From: Geitlerinema sp. PCC 7407
Lineage (GTDB): Bacteria > Cyanobacteriota > Cyanobacteriia > PCC-7407
Assembly (NCBI RefSeq): GCF_000317045.1
Contig: NC_019703.1
Span: forward strand, 4,617,112 to 4,681,111
Direction of reading: 5' to 3'
Length of the DNA stretch: 64,000 nt
Shown here: one piece after another, positions 36,454 to 46,349 of the stretch
How positions within the stretch are numbered: the first letter of the stretch is position 1
Layout of the letters: each line of letters begins with the position of its first letter
Translations under genes and position numbers: made by a program
Notes under the pieces: generated by a model
Told to the model about the DNA's origin: nothing
Database searches by the model: none
What the model saw: only the letters and a program-made list of their open reading frames with translations

Positions 36454-36661
36454 ACAGTCGTTTTGGCGAGTTTTTTCCCATTGTAGGCAGGTTGTAGGCA
36501 GGCGATCGCAGCGCGGGAGGCCTAGCGTGGGTTTTGGGGTTCTCAGGCCCAGGGAAGAGGCCCGGGAGCCTTTATCTTTCTGTAGATTGATTTTGGATTT
36601 GGGGCGATCGCCCTCTCGAAAGGTACGGTAATCTGAAGACCAAAGGTACGAGGCGATCGCG

Positions 36662-37909
36662 ATGACCAACGCTTCTCCAGATCCGCAATCCCGTCGGAAG
36701 CCCCCCGTAGACTTCGATGAACTGATTGCCATCATCGTGGCGTTTGGCGTGTTGGGCGCGATTTTGGCCTGGGGCTTGACCCGCAGCAGCGACTTCAATT
36801 GGCTTTCGCTTGGGGAGGGAGCCGTCTCTACAGAATCCCCGAGCCCCTCGGCCGAACTGGCTCCGGCTCCAGAGGCAGGCGCTGAAGCTGATGACTCATC
36901 TGCTGCCCTGCCTGCTGAGGGCGAAGCCATCGAGGCAAATCCCTCTCCGGCGTCCCGCCTCCAGCGGTCGGCGGACCCAAAAACGCCTGGAGTGACCACA
37001 GAACAGCCGGTTCAGCGATCGCAGGGACATCCAGAGCTGACAGCGCTGCTGGTGCCGCTGCTGCGCGGTGAGCGATCGCCCCAGAGCGCCCCCGCCCCCA
37101 GTCCTGCCCAGCCCTCGCCTGAGACCAGCGCCGTTGCCCCGGCTCCGGTGCCAGCCCCGACTCCTCCCAGCCCGGCAGCCTCGCCTTCGCCCAGCATCGC
37201 CACTGCTCCCGCGACCATCGGGTCTAACAATTTTTCGGATGTGAGCCGGACCTACTGGGCCGTTCCCTTCATCGCGGCTCTGGAGCAGCGCGACATTGTC
37301 AGCGGCTTCCCAGACGGGTCTTTTCGGCCCAACCAGCCGGTCACGCGGGCTGAGTTTGCGGCGCAGCTGCAAAAGGCTTTTGCGAGCGATCGCCAGGCCA
37401 CCCCGATCAACTACGGAGATGTGCCCCAGGACTTTTGGGGCGTGAGCGCCATCGACAGCGCCACCCGCATGGGCTTCATGAAAGGCTATCCCGGCAATGT
37501 TTTCCGGCCGGAGTCGCCCGTTTCTCGGGCGGAGGTGCTCGTGGCGCTGATGACCGGTCTGGGACTGCCCCTGCCCCAGACGGCGGGAGATACCTTGGAA
37601 ATCTATCAGGACGCGGCTAGCATCCCCAACTACGCAACCCTCAAGGTCGCGGGCGCAACGCAGTCCGATCTGGTGGTCAGCTATCCAAACCCAAGCCTCT
37701 TGAATCCGCGTGAACCCGCCACTCGCGCCGATGTGGCGGCCATGATCTACCAGGGGCTGGTGGCAACCCGCCAGGCGGAGGAGCTGCCGTCGCAGTACCG
37801 GGTGGAGCGATCGCCTTCGGCAGCGTCTCCTAGCCCTTCCCCTGCGGCAACAACTTCTCCTAGCCCTTCGCCTGCGGCAACAACCTCTCCTAGCCCTTCG
37901 CCTCGCTAG
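36662..37909 (+). CDS. S-layer homology (SLH) domain protein with low-complexity linker
   Basis: 415 residues. One N-terminal TM helix (about 20-40), a Pro/Ala/Ser-rich stretch (about 55-185), then SLH repeats: FSDVSRTYWAVPFIAALEQR, GFPDGSFRPNQPVTRAEFAA, YGDVPQDFWGVSAIDSATRM and KGYPGNVFRPESPVSRAEVL, with a third weaker copy after. SLH domains bind peptidoglycan-linked polymers, so the protein should span from inner membrane to wall. The end carries a perfect-period repeat of SPSPSPAATT. The last 20 nt overlap the convergent thioesterase gene. Confidence 0.9.
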   Translation: MTNASPDPQSRRKPPVDFDELIAIIVAFGVLGAILAWGLTRSSDFNWLSLGEGAVSTESPSPSAELAPAPEAGAEADDSSAALPAEGEAIEANPSPASRLQRSADPKTPGVTTEQPVQRSQGHPELTALLVPLLRGERSPQSAPAPSPAQPSPETSAVAPAPVPAPTPPSPAASPSPSIATAPATIGSNNFSDVSRTYWAVPFIAALEQRDIVSGFPDGSFRPNQPVTRAEFAAQLQKAFASDRQATPINYGDVPQDFWGVSAIDSATRMGFMKGYPGNVFRPESPVSRAEVLVALMTGLGLPLPQTAGDTLEIYQDAASIPNYATLKVAGATQSDLVVSYPNPSLLNPREPATRADVAAMIYQGLVATRQAEELPSQYRVERSPSAASPSPSPAATTSPSPSPAATTSPSPSPR

Positions 37910-38324
37910 CGTGGGCGTGGCACAGCTGCTCAAACAGCTGCAAAAACACGTCGGGAATCGGTCGGGGGCGCGCAGTCTGGGCGTCGACCCACACCCACAG
38001 CGCTTCCGCTGTGACCAGCAGATCGGGCTGGCCGAGGCGCCGGATTTCGTAGCAGCGGGTGCTGCGAGAGCGGCCCATATCCTGAATCCAGGTGGTCACC
38101 TCCAGGGTGTCGCCGGCTAGGGCGGGCCGCAGGTACTCCAGGGCGATGCGCCGCATGACAAAAAAGCCGCCGTATTCGCGGTAGCGCTCCAGGGTAAAGC
38201 CGTGATGCTCGAGATGGGCGATCGCGGCGTGCTCTAGATAGTGCTGGTACACCGCATTGTTGACGTGGCCAAGGGTATCGAGCTCGTAGTGACGAACCCG
38301 CAGCTGAGTAGAAAAAGGTTGCAT
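37890..38324 (-). CDS. hotdog-fold acyl-CoA thioesterase (4HBT type)
   Basis: 144 residues. The 4-hydroxybenzoyl-CoA thioesterase signature YELDTLGHVNNAVYQHYLEH carries the catalytic Asp and His/Asn region, and EVTTWIQDMGRSRSTRCYEI continues the hotdog helix-sheet. Cyanobacteria use such an enzyme to release DHNA from DHNA-CoA in phylloquinone synthesis, so that is one possible role, but other acyl-CoA substrates cannot be excluded. The 3' end overlaps the SLH gene by 20 nt. Confidence 0.88.
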   Translation of the reverse strand: MQPFSTQLRVRHYELDTLGHVNNAVYQHYLEHAAIAHLEHHGFTLERYREYGGFFVMRRIALEYLRPALAGDTLEVTTWIQDMGRSRSTRCYEIRRLGQPDLLVTAEALWVWVDAQTARPRPIPDVFLQLFEQLCHAHASEAKG

Positions 38325-38375
38325 GGCTTTATTTTGCCCCAGCTGCGGACCCCACGGGCGATCGCCCGTTTTTCC

Positions 38376-39845
38376 CTAGTGCCCCAGAGAGTTGAGAGAC
38401 GGCGGGGCGATCGCCTCCGAGTCAGGACGGCGCACGAGCCCCCGCAGGACGTGCCGCAGCACCGGCCCCATCACTCGGGGATGAAACAAATCCGTTGGCG
38501 GAGCCCACATGTGCAGCACCGAAAACAGGCGCAGCGTAATTTCAGGATTGCCCACGGCGGCGCTCCACACCTCATCGAGATAGCGCTGGGACCAGCGGGT
38601 GATGGGGCTGACCTGAGCGCCTTGGGTGGTGGCCCAGCGGGAGTCTTCCCCGGTTGCCAGCATCCAGGGCACGGCGATCTCCTGGGCGAGCTGCCGTCGA
38701 AAGCGATCGCCCAGGCGGTCCCAGCGACCGGTGCGCTGAGCCTCCGCGAAGCAGCGCTGCAGCAGCACGGCATCGAGGGCCGCTACGCTCATGCCCTGAC
38801 CATAGATAGGATTGAAGGCGCACGCCGAATCCCCCGTCACGAGCAGCCCCTGAGGAAACGCTTTGAGGGATTCGTAGTGGCGGCGGAGATTTTCCATTCG
38901 CCGATAGCTGGTGATCGGGGTGACCCGCTCCCCTTGGCGCATCAGATCGTAGAGAACCGGCGATCGCAGGCTGCGAGCAAACTCCAGCAGTCGACCTTCC
39001 TCGGTCGGCGGATAGTCTTTGCCGGTCCCGGTCAGCGTGACCAGCCAGCGCTGGCCCGACGCACCGGGCTCGCCCTCGATCTGCATTGCACAGCCGCCTC
39101 GACGCTGGTGGGGCGGCACCGCCATGATCAAGAATCCCGGATGGGCCACCTGAAACGCTGGCGGCGTCTGGTACTGGCAGCTGGCGTAGCCGATGAAGGG
39201 GGTCACGCGGGTCTCGGCGGGCGGCTGATAGCCTAGCTGCTCTAGCCAGTGGGGCACCAGGGAGCGGCGGCCACTGGCATCCACGACCCAATCTGCCGCG
39301 CAAAAGCGCTCTTTGTCGCTGCCTTCCGCGATCGCGGTCCATGGCCCCGAGGGCACCGTTTTCTGAAAGCGCAGGCGCACGCCGCTCACCCGCGATCGCG
39401 TTTCGTCCAGGCACAGCTCCTCGACCTGGCACTCATCCACAATGTGAACGTTGCTCCACTGCTGGAGCTGCTGGCGCACCAGCCATTCCAGCATCGGCCG
39501 CGTACAGCTGTAGCTCTTGATCTCAGACGGACGCCCCGGCAGCCAGCCAGAAGGCCCCAACACGGCCAGATCCTGGGTACAAAACAGGGGCGCAATGTTT
39601 TGCTGGGCGATCGCCGCTTCTAGGTCTGGGAACAGGCGCTCGAGAATATCTCGCCCGCGATTGAGCAGGAGGTGGAGCTGACTAGACTGGGGAACGCCAG
39701 GACGAGCCTTGGGGCTCTCGGGCAGGGAATCGCGCTCGATCACCGTCACGCGATCGCAAAAGTCCGCCAGCACCCGGGCCGTGAGCAGACCCGCCATACT
39801 GCCGCCGATGACCAGTGCATGCTTGGAAGAATGGGTTTGGTTCAT
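38376..39845 (-). CDS. FAD-dependent monooxygenase/halogenase-like oxidoreductase
   Basis: 489 residues. The N-terminal FAD site HALVIGGSMAGLLTARVLAD (GxGxxG), the mid DG-like region ADWVVDASGRRS, and the second FAD motif LLVTGDSACAFNPIYGQGMS are those of the UbiH/PHBH monooxygenase group. A TM segment is not evident. It starts at an ATG behind a strong AAGGAGATC site, ten codons inside the open frame. The substrate could be an aromatic, isoprenoid or secondary metabolite. It is preceded on the same strand by a membrane protein gene, whose stop is about 26 nt upstream. Confidence 0.88.
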   Translation of the reverse strand: MNQTHSSKHALVIGGSMAGLLTARVLADFCDRVTVIERDSLPESPKARPGVPQSSQLHLLLNRGRDILERLFPDLEAAIAQQNIAPLFCTQDLAVLGPSGWLPGRPSEIKSYSCTRPMLEWLVRQQLQQWSNVHIVDECQVEELCLDETRSRVSGVRLRFQKTVPSGPWTAIAEGSDKERFCAADWVVDASGRRSLVPHWLEQLGYQPPAETRVTPFIGYASCQYQTPPAFQVAHPGFLIMAVPPHQRRGGCAMQIEGEPGASGQRWLVTLTGTGKDYPPTEEGRLLEFARSLRSPVLYDLMRQGERVTPITSYRRMENLRRHYESLKAFPQGLLVTGDSACAFNPIYGQGMSVAALDAVLLQRCFAEAQRTGRWDRLGDRFRRQLAQEIAVPWMLATGEDSRWATTQGAQVSPITRWSQRYLDEVWSAAVGNPEITLRLFSVLHMWAPPTDLFHPRVMGPVLRHVLRGLVRRPDSEAIAPPSLNSLGH

Positions 39846-39871
39846 CTCAGATCTCCTTTGGGGGCTCAGAT

Positions 39872-40711
39872 TCAATCTGGAGATTGCTTTCGGATTGCCT
39901 CAGCATAGCCATTCCACCAAGCGCGCTGAGGCTGAAAAACTGACTTCACGGCCTGCCCGAAGGATCCCAGAGTATTCAGGCGCTTAGCAATCTGGCGCTG
40001 GCGCCAAGCCCGCTCCAGCAAGGCCGTTTGGTAGTCCGTGAAGGTGCGATCGCCCGCGATCGGCTGCCCCAAACCGGTCAAGATTTCCTGACGTCGCGCG
40101 AGGTGCTCGGCCAGGACTGGCGGCGCATCAGCGCCGGACACGCTAAACCACAGCTGCCGGGAGACCTGGAGAGCGGCGATCGCCGGACTCGGCGGCTGGG
40201 ACGTGGTGATCAGGCACCAGCCCTCTGCCAGATAGCTGGTCACCTCGCTCACCAAGGGCGAGGGCTGGCCCCGGCGAGGGACCCCTTGCACCAGCCGCGC
40301 AAAGCATTGGTGCTCGGGATGATAAAACAGCCGCATCGCTTGGGGCTCGGTCGGCCCCACCTCCGGAATCAAGCGCCAGTCTTGGCCACGCTGAAACCCC
40401 AGCTCTTCTAGGTGGGCTGTTGCTTGGGTCCAGGCGGTCGTCTCTAGACGCGACCAGTCTGCTAACTGCGCAGGCTCCCACTGCCCCCCCGCAGGCCGAT
40501 CAAACAGGGCCAAGCGCCAAGCAATCAGCGCCCCCCAAAAGCCCAGCACCAAGCCAGCCACCGTCAGCACCAGGATCTGAGCCCCGATTCCCTGGGGAGC
40601 GATCTGGCGCCCCAGCCAAACAATCCCGTAAATGCCAACGGCGATCGCCCCCAAAATCACCGGACTGGAGGCGATCGCCTGCCCCACTCTTCGCAAAACT
40701 TTGTCTCCCAT
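39872..40711 (-). CDS. hypothetical membrane protein
   Basis: 279 residues. Two TM helices near the N-terminus (about 14-36 and 43-64) are followed by a soluble, mostly alpha/beta region (WTQATAHLEELGFQRGQDWR, VSEVTSYLAEGWCLITTSQP). No family is recognised. I start at MGDKVLRRV; the frame stays open 31 codons further upstream, into the divergent promoter region. It may be co-transcribed with the downstream flavin monooxygenase. Confidence 0.7.
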   Translation of the reverse strand: MGDKVLRRVGQAIASSPVILGAIAVGIYGIVWLGRQIAPQGIGAQILVLTVAGLVLGFWGALIAWRLALFDRPAGGQWEPAQLADWSRLETTAWTQATAHLEELGFQRGQDWRLIPEVGPTEPQAMRLFYHPEHQCFARLVQGVPRRGQPSPLVSEVTSYLAEGWCLITTSQPPSPAIAALQVSRQLWFSVSGADAPPVLAEHLARRQEILTGLGQPIAGDRTFTDYQTALLERAWRQRQIAKRLNTLGSFGQAVKSVFQPQRAWWNGYAEAIRKQSPD

Positions 40712-40784
40712 AGCGTTTGTTTTGTCGAGCCACCGCAGTCGCTCGGGCACGATCAGGCCAGAGCCTCTCGGGAAACTTTCGACC

Positions 40785-41642
40785 ATGCGGATTCTCAAGC
40801 ACACCGATCAGGAACTGATCCTGAAGCAGGCGCCGCACTGGGGCTGCCGCGGGTGTCTGTGGCTGATTGTAGGGCTGATAGGACTCCCTGCAACAGTCGG
40901 TCTGGGCGTGATGCTGCTGATGGCGATCGCCGAAGGCCCCACTCAGGTGCGCTGCGATCGCACGCCCCAGATTAGCTGCACTGTAGAGCGCCAAAGCTGG
41001 CTGCCTGTCATGCGCCGCAGCGTCAAGGTCCCTGGCCCCTTGCGGGCCGAAGTCAGGGAACGAAAAGAAATCGAGTACTTTGACAGCGGTACCGGCACCT
41101 CTGCCTACGAGTACGACATTTCCTATGAGCTCGTCTTGGTTTCTCAAACAGGCGAAACCTGGGTCAAGACAGTCACCCAGCCCGAGCAGGCAGCTTGGCT
41201 GCGGGCCAGCGCCAATGCCATCAACGGGTTCAGCCGCCAGACAGCGCGGCAGTCCCTGACAGAAACTTGGGCCGCCGATCGGACTGCGCCCATGGCGATC
41301 GCGCTGTTTTGGGTTCTTTTAGGCGGCTTATTGTTGGGGCTCCCTTTGGCAGGGCTACTGAGCGCACCGACCACCCTTTTGGTGCTCGACAAAGGGCGCG
41401 ATCGCGGGCGTTTGATTCGCTACCGCTGCGCCCTCCAAACCCAAAAACGCTTTGCCCTCAGCGCCATTGATCACCTCGCCATTCAGGAGAGTACGCTGGG
41501 TCGCGATCGCCGCCCTGTCTACAAAGTCGCGCTCCGGCTGCACAATGGCACCACGCTGATGCTCACGCCCCAAGGGTCTCTCGATCGCGCGATCGCTGAG
41601 CAGACCCTTCAGCAGATCCAGCCGTTTCTGGAGCTGCGTTGA
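40785..41642 (+). CDS. hypothetical membrane protein
   Basis: 285 residues with TM helices at about 21-48 and 170-195. Between them is a soluble domain (RCDRTPQISCTVERQSWLPV), and after them a beta-rich cytosolic tail (RLIRYRCALQTQKRFALSAI). The layout (two TM segments, LLVLDKGRDRGRLIRYRCAL) resembles proteins with a PH-like C-terminal domain, but no family is secure. It is divergent from the gene at 40711 and convergent with uvrA, with only 6 nt between stop codons. Confidence 0.7.
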   Translation: MRILKHTDQELILKQAPHWGCRGCLWLIVGLIGLPATVGLGVMLLMAIAEGPTQVRCDRTPQISCTVERQSWLPVMRRSVKVPGPLRAEVRERKEIEYFDSGTGTSAYEYDISYELVLVSQTGETWVKTVTQPEQAAWLRASANAINGFSRQTARQSLTETWAADRTAPMAIALFWVLLGGLLLGLPLAGLLSAPTTLLVLDKGRDRGRLIRYRCALQTQKRFALSAIDHLAIQESTLGRDRRPVYKVALRLHNGTTLMLTPQGSLDRAIAEQTLQQIQPFLELR

Positions 41643-41648
41643 CCCAGA

Positions 41649-44600
41649 CTAGGAAGCCGCCTCCTCTAGCGCCTCCACAGGCTGGGGCGGGTGTTTTTTG
41701 AGCACCTGCTGGAGGTAGTGGCCCGTGTGGGAGCGCGGGTTGGCTGCCACCTCCTCCGGAGGCCCCTGGGCGATGATTTCGCCGCCGCGATCGCCCCCTT
41801 CTGGCCCCAGATCCACGATCCAGTCGGCGCAGCGAATCACATCCAGATTGTGCTCGATCATCAGCACCGAATTTCCCTTGTCCACCAAGCGCTGCACCAC
41901 GTCCAGCAGCTTGTGCACGTCATAAAACGACAGGCCCGTCGTCGGCTCATCAATCAGGTACAGCGTTTTGCCGGTGGCGCGGCGCGATAGCTCCGTGGCC
42001 AGCTTCACCCGCTGCGCCTCGCCCCCGGACAGGGTGGGGGCCGTTTGGCCGAGCTGCACATAGCCGAGGCCCACATCCACCAGAGTTTGGAGGCGGTTGG
42101 CCGCCTGGGGAATGTTCTTGAACAGTTCCAGGGCTTCCTCCACCGTCATTTGCAGCACATCGGCGATGGACTTGCCCTTGTACTTCACCTGGAGGGTTTC
42201 CCGGTTGTAGCGCGCGCCCTTGCAAATCTCGCACTGCACATACACATCCGGCAGGAAATTCATTTCGATGACGTTCACCCCCTGGCCGCCGCAGGCCTCG
42301 CAGCGCCCGCCCTTGACATTGAAGGAAAACTGCCCCGGTTTGTAGCCCCGGGCTTTGGCCTCGACGGTCTCTGCAAACAGCGATCGGATCACGTCAAACA
42401 CGCCCGTGTAGGTCGCGGGGTTCGATCGCGGCGTGCGGCCAATGGGCGACTGGTCGATCACGATGGCCTTGTCCAAGGCCTTGAGACCCTTCACATCGTC
42501 CAGCTCTTTGGGAAAAGGGGTCTTGTGGCCGAAGTGGTGCTGCAAAGAGGGGTACAGCAGCTCATTGATCAGCGTGGATTTGCCAGAGCCCGATACCCCC
42601 GTCACGCAGACAAATTTACCCAGGGGGATCTCCACGTCAATGTGGCGCAGATTGTTGCGGTGGGCGTTCTGGAGCAGGAGCGATCGCCCGTTGCCAGCCC
42701 GGCGCTCTCCTGGCGTGGCGATCGCCCGTCGCCCCGACAGATAGGCTCCCGTCAGGGAGTCCGGCGCGTCCTTAAGGGCTTGCAAGTCCCCCTGGGCCAC
42801 GATGCGGCCCCCGTGAATCCCCGCCCCTGGCCCAATGTCCACCAGGTGATCGGCGGCGCAGATGGTGTCTTCGTCGTGCTCCACCACGATCAGGGTGTTG
42901 CCCAGGTCCCGCAGCTTGATCAGAGTGCTCAGCAGGCGATCGTTATCGCGCTGGTGCAGACCAATGCTCGGCTCATCCAGCACATAGAGCACCCCCGTCA
43001 GGCCCGCGCCGATCTGGGTGGCCAGTCGGATTCGCTGGGCCTCGCCCCCAGAGAGCGTCATGGCCGTCCGGTCCAGGGTCAGATAGTCCAGGCCCACATC
43101 CAGCAAAAACTGGAGTCGCGCCTTGATTTCCCGCAGCACCAAGTCCCCGATCTGGGCCTGACGGGGCGTGAGGTTCAGGTGGTTGACCCGGGTCAGGCAC
43201 TCGCGAATGGAGACGCTGGTCAGCTCGGTAATGCGGTACTGTCCCATGCGCACGGCCAGGGACTCCGGCCGCAGGCGCTGACCCTGACACACTTCGCAGG
43301 CCTGGTCTACCAGGTACTGCTCCAGCTTCTGCTTGTACATCTCCGAGGTGCTCTCGCTGTACTGGCGCTGGAGGATGGGAATCACGCCTTCGTAGCGGCG
43401 CTCGTAGCCCTTCTTTTCGCGGTAGCGGGAGTCGGTTTCGATCCAGATGGGCTCCTCGGTGCCGTGGAGGAGGGTGTGCTGCTGCTCGGGGGTGAGCTGG
43501 TTCCAGGGCGTCTGGATGTCGAAGCCCAGGGCCTGGCCGACGCTGTAGAGCAGCGAGAAATAGTAGGTGTTGTCTTTCTCGGACCAGGGGGCGATCGCCG
43601 CGTAGACCGGCAGCTTGGGGTCCGGCACGATCAGATCGGGCGAAAACCGCTTCAGAGAGCCCAGACCGTGGCAGTTGGGGCAGGCGCCGTAGGGCGAGTT
43701 AAAAGAAAAGAGCCGGGGCGAGAGCTCCTCCATCACTGCGCCGTGCTCCGGGCAGGCGAAGTTTTCCGAAAAGACCAGCTCCTTGGGTAGGGGGGCATAG
43801 GTGCCGCCCGCCTCGGCAGCCAGAGGGGCCGCGGCTGGGTCTTCCCCAGGGCGTCCCGGCAGCTCGACCACCGCTGGCTCCTCTTGGAGCAGGTGGATCA
43901 CGGCAATGCCGTCCGATCGCCGCAAACAGGTGGACAAGGAGTCAAATAGGCGCTCCTGGATATCGTCTTTTTTGATCAGGCGATCGACCACGATTTCGAT
44001 GTCGTGGAACTGGTTTTTGTCGAGGTCGATGGCGTCGCTGAGATCGCGCACCTCCCCATCCACGCGCACCCGGACAAATCCCTCCGCAGCGAGGCTCGAC
44101 AGCAGCTTTTTGTGGGTGCCTTTTTTGCCGCGCACCACCGGGGCCAAGATCTGAAAGCGGGTGCGATCGGGCAGGGCCTGGACGCGATCGCACATTTCAT
44201 CGATGGTCTGGGGCACGATGGAGCGATCGCAGTGGGGACAGTGGGGCTCCCCCGCCCGGCCAAACAGCAGCCGCAGATAGTCATAGATTTCGGTCACCGT
44301 CCCCACCGTGGAGCGCGGGTTATGAGACGTTGACTTTTGGTCGATGGAAATCGCTGGACTCAGCCCTTCGATGGCGTCGACATCGGGCTTGTCGACCTGC
44401 CCGAGAAACTGGCGCGCATAGGCGCTCAGAGACTCGACATAGCGCCGCTGCCCTTCGGCAAAAATCGTGTCAAAGGCCAGGGAAGACTTGCCCGAACCGG
44501 AAACCCCCGTAAACACAATCAGGCGATCGCGGGGCAGCTCCAGATCCACATTTTTGAGATTGTGCTGTCTGGCGCCCCGGACCCGAATCAGGTTGCGGTC

Positions 44601-44678
44601 TGGGGCAGAGGCTGCCGCTGAGCGACCGTTGCGATCGGCAGTTTTTTGGGGGGCCTTTGACTTGGCGGGCTTGGGCAT
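41649..44678 (-). CDS. uvrA: excinuclease ABC subunit A
   Basis: A 1009-residue DNA damage sensor of nucleotide excision repair (acts with UvrB/UvrC). Two ABC ATPase units: Walker [13 protein letters not shown] and [14 protein letters not shown], with signatures [12 protein letters not shown] and [12 protein letters not shown]. Zinc fingers: [11 protein letters not shown] with CPEHG and CPNCHG in the first half, and [17 protein letters not shown] with [10 protein letters not shown] in the second. The length is as expected plus a ~25-residue basic N-terminal extension. The open frame begins 42 codons earlier; MPKPAKSK is the natural start. Confidence 0.98.
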   Translation of the reverse strand: MPKPAKSKAPQKTADRNGRSAAASAPDRNLIRVRGARQHNLKNVDLELPRDRLIVFTGVSGSGKSSLAFDTIFAEGQRRYVESLSAYARQFLGQVDKPDVDAIEGLSPAISIDQKSTSHNPRSTVGTVTEIYDYLRLLFGRAGEPHCPHCDRSIVPQTIDEMCDRVQALPDRTRFQILAPVVRGKKGTHKKLLSSLAAEGFVRVRVDGEVRDLSDAIDLDKNQFHDIEIVVDRLIKKDDIQERLFDSLSTCLRRSDGIAVIHLLQEEPAVVELPGRPGEDPAAAPLAAEAGGTYAPLPKELVFSENFACPEHGAVMEELSPRLFSFNSPYGACPNCHGLGSLKRFSPDLIVPDPKLPVYAAIAPWSEKDNTYYFSLLYSVGQALGFDIQTPWNQLTPEQQHTLLHGTEEPIWIETDSRYREKKGYERRYEGVIPILQRQYSESTSEMYKQKLEQYLVDQACEVCQGQRLRPESLAVRMGQYRITELTSVSIRECLTRVNHLNLTPRQAQIGDLVLREIKARLQFLLDVGLDYLTLDRTAMTLSGGEAQRIRLATQIGAGLTGVLYVLDEPSIGLHQRDNDRLLSTLIKLRDLGNTLIVVEHDEDTICAADHLVDIGPGAGIHGGRIVAQGDLQALKDAPDSLTGAYLSGRRAIATPGERRAGNGRSLLLQNAHRNNLRHIDVEIPLGKFVCVTGVSGSGKSTLINELLYPSLQHHFGHKTPFPKELDDVKGLKALDKAIVIDQSPIGRTPRSNPATYTGVFDVIRSLFAETVEAKARGYKPGQFSFNVKGGRCEACGGQGVNVIEMNFLPDVYVQCEICKGARYNRETLQVKYKGKSIADVLQMTVEEALELFKNIPQAANRLQTLVDVGLGYVQLGQTAPTLSGGEAQRVKLATELSRRATGKTLYLIDEPTTGLSFYDVHKLLDVVQRLVDKGNSVLMIEHNLDVIRCADWIVDLGPEGGDRGGEIIAQGPPEEVAANPRSHTGHYLQQVLKKHPPQPVEALEEAAS

Positions 44679-45290
44679 GAACCGGCACAGTAGGGGAGAG
44701 TCCTTAAAAATTCTATCGCTCTGTTTCGGAAGCTTCACTTTGGGCCGCTTGGCCGCTCCCGCGCGATCGCCCAGGGAAATCCGCCCAAGAGCGCCTGCTT
44801 CCAAGTTCCACAGTGCTGGAAGTCGGCAGCCGCCTCTGAGAAACTGTATCGAGATGTTGCGCCGAAGCCGGGAAATACGGCCTCAAAACCCGATTTTCGG
44901 TCTTTCTCGATACCAAAATCCGTATATCTTCGCGGGATTTTATGGTTTGAAAAACGCTGTAATGTAGTCAGGTTCCACTCAGAGCGATGAAAGATTTCCT
45001 TCTAGAGTGGGACCAAGGGTTTCTAGGTTCCACAGCTTGTCTCTTGCGATCGCCGATGTCCAAACCGGCCAAGAGACAGGGTTCCTTTCCAGAGAGCGAG
45101 GCTACAACGGTCCATCCTTCCGTGGGAATCATCAGGGTTTGCGTATTGCTGGCTACTGAGCGGCAAGGGCAGACCCTGAATTTCTTTCTCGAAGTCACTT
45201 CGACATAGAAGATTCGGGGAGAGGTTGATAAGATCGAAAGGTAGGGTCCAGCCCGACGCCTCGGCAGTGATAGCGAGTTCCAAATTATTC
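44679..45290. other. structured intergenic region uvrA-def
   Basis: 612 nt with no convincing ORF. It holds several strong inverted repeats: GTATCGAGA/TCTCGATAC (44846-44854, 44905-44913); GGTTCCACTC/GAGTGGGACC (44971-44980, 45005-45014); TGTCTCTTG/CAAGAGACA (45038-45046, 45070-45078); TCAGGGT/ACCCTGA (45132-45138, 45173-45179). The last three fall within about 210 nt in order, which suggests a folded RNA on one strand. Promoters of the divergent uvrA and def genes must also be here. Confidence 0.6.
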
Positions 45291-45854
45291 ATGACATCCA
45301 CGATTCTGGTTGAGAAGAAAAAGCTAGAGAATCCTCCCCTGGAGATTCATTATTTGGGCGATCGCGTGCTGCGCCAGCCGGCCAAGCGCATCTCTCGGGT
45401 GGATGACGAGATTCGGACGCTCATTCGCAACATGCTGCAAACCATGTACAGCGCCGACGGGATCGGACTCGCTGCGCCCCAGGTGGCCGTCCAAAAGCAG
45501 CTCATCGTGGTGGACTGCGAACCCGATGACGCGACCACGCCGCCGCTGATCTTGATCAACCCGGCGATCCAGCGGGCCAGCCGGGATGTCTGCATGGCCC
45601 AAGAAGGCTGCCTGAGCATTCCGGGGGTGTACCTGGATGTGCAGCGCCCCGAGGTGATCGAGGTGAGCTACAAAGACGAGCAGGGCCGTCCCCAAAAGCT
45701 GATGGCCAGCGGCTTGCTCTCGCGGGCGATCCAGCACGAGATGGACCACCTCCACGGCGTGCTATTTGTGGATCGGGTCGACAATGCTTTGGCCCTCAAC
45801 CAGGAGCTGACCAAGCACGGGTTTGCGGCCAACGCCGTCCAGCCGGTGCGCTAG
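45291..45854 (+). CDS. def: peptide deformylase
   Basis: A 187-residue metalloenzyme that removes the formyl group from nascent proteins. The three motifs are complete: GIGLAAPQVAVQ (I), EGCLSIPG with the metal Cys (II), and QHEMDHLHGVLF with the HExxH ligands (III). The frame extends 22 codons upstream, but MTSTILVEKKK is the likely start. It is divergent from uvrA. Confidence 0.97.
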   Translation: MTSTILVEKKKLENPPLEIHYLGDRVLRQPAKRISRVDDEIRTLIRNMLQTMYSADGIGLAAPQVAVQKQLIVVDCEPDDATTPPLILINPAIQRASRDVCMAQEGCLSIPGVYLDVQRPEVIEVSYKDEQGRPQKLMASGLLSRAIQHEMDHLHGVLFVDRVDNALALNQELTKHGFAANAVQPVR

Positions 45855-45927
45855 GCCCCTGGCCCGATCGCCAAGATTTTTTGCCGGAATTTTTCTGAAT
45901 CGTTTTTAATTCTTTTTCCAGCGTTTT

Positions 45928-46134
45928 ATGGTGACGTCTCCCAAAAGTGGCCTGCTGCTGGCCATTGCTTGTATTGCAGCGATCGCCACAGTGGGCTCTG
46001 TGTTTGAGCTGGCCTCTGGTACACCTGAACTAGGTACAACCCTGACCAGCGCCATTCTGGCCCTGAGCATTCCGGTGGGCGGCTTTTCCTTTTACGCCGC
46101 TGTCACCAGCGCGAACGCCGACCAAAACCGCTGA
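45928..46134 (+). CDS. small two-TM hypothetical protein
   Basis: 68 residues with two predicted TM helices (about 8-28 and 38-60) joined by a short loop (FELASGTPELGTTL), ending AVTSANADQNR. It is about 75 nt after def and has its own terminator. No PSI/PSII small subunit matches clearly. Such short two-TM proteins often attach to photosynthetic or respiratory complexes, but that is a guess. Confidence 0.65.
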   Translation: MVTSPKSGLLLAIACIAAIATVGSVFELASGTPELGTTLTSAILALSIPVGGFSFYAAVTSANADQNR

Positions 46135-46154
46135 TTTCCCGCTAGCTTCGCCCC

Positions 46155-46187
46155 AAACCGTCAGCTGCTCTCACGCTGACGGTTTTT
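46155..46187 (+). terminator. intrinsic terminator after the small TM protein
   Basis: An 11-bp perfect stem AAACCGTCAGC/GCTGACGGTTT with a 9-nt loop, ending in five T residues, 21 nt after the stop codon at 46134. Confidence 0.92.
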
Positions 46188-46349
46188 GTGTGGGCTTGAG
46201 CGATCGCTGGGGGCGCGCCCTTGCCCAGTGCCCCAGATCTCCTGGCAAGCCCCCGCACTCCGAACTTGCCTTTCTGCGGACGATTCGAGCGAGAATTGCT
46301 GTAGTCGCGATCGCCGACTCGTGCGCGTTTTGCATTTAGCTGGCCGTTA

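Noticed and set aside
36454..36999. Upstream extension of the DUF362 reading frame
   Set aside because: The extra residues overlap the promoter and 5' end of the SLH gene and are not DUF362-like; the internal ATG is better.
42045..43790. 581-codon plus-strand ORF inside uvrA
   Set aside because: Antisense to a clear uvrA; its composition is the usual mirror of a GC-rich gene and no domain is recognisable.
44960..45185. 6S RNA or RNase P RNA in the uvrA-def gap
   Set aside because: The signature elements of these RNAs (such as the GAGGAAAGTCCGGGC-type core of RNase P) are missing, so it is kept only as an unnamed structured region.
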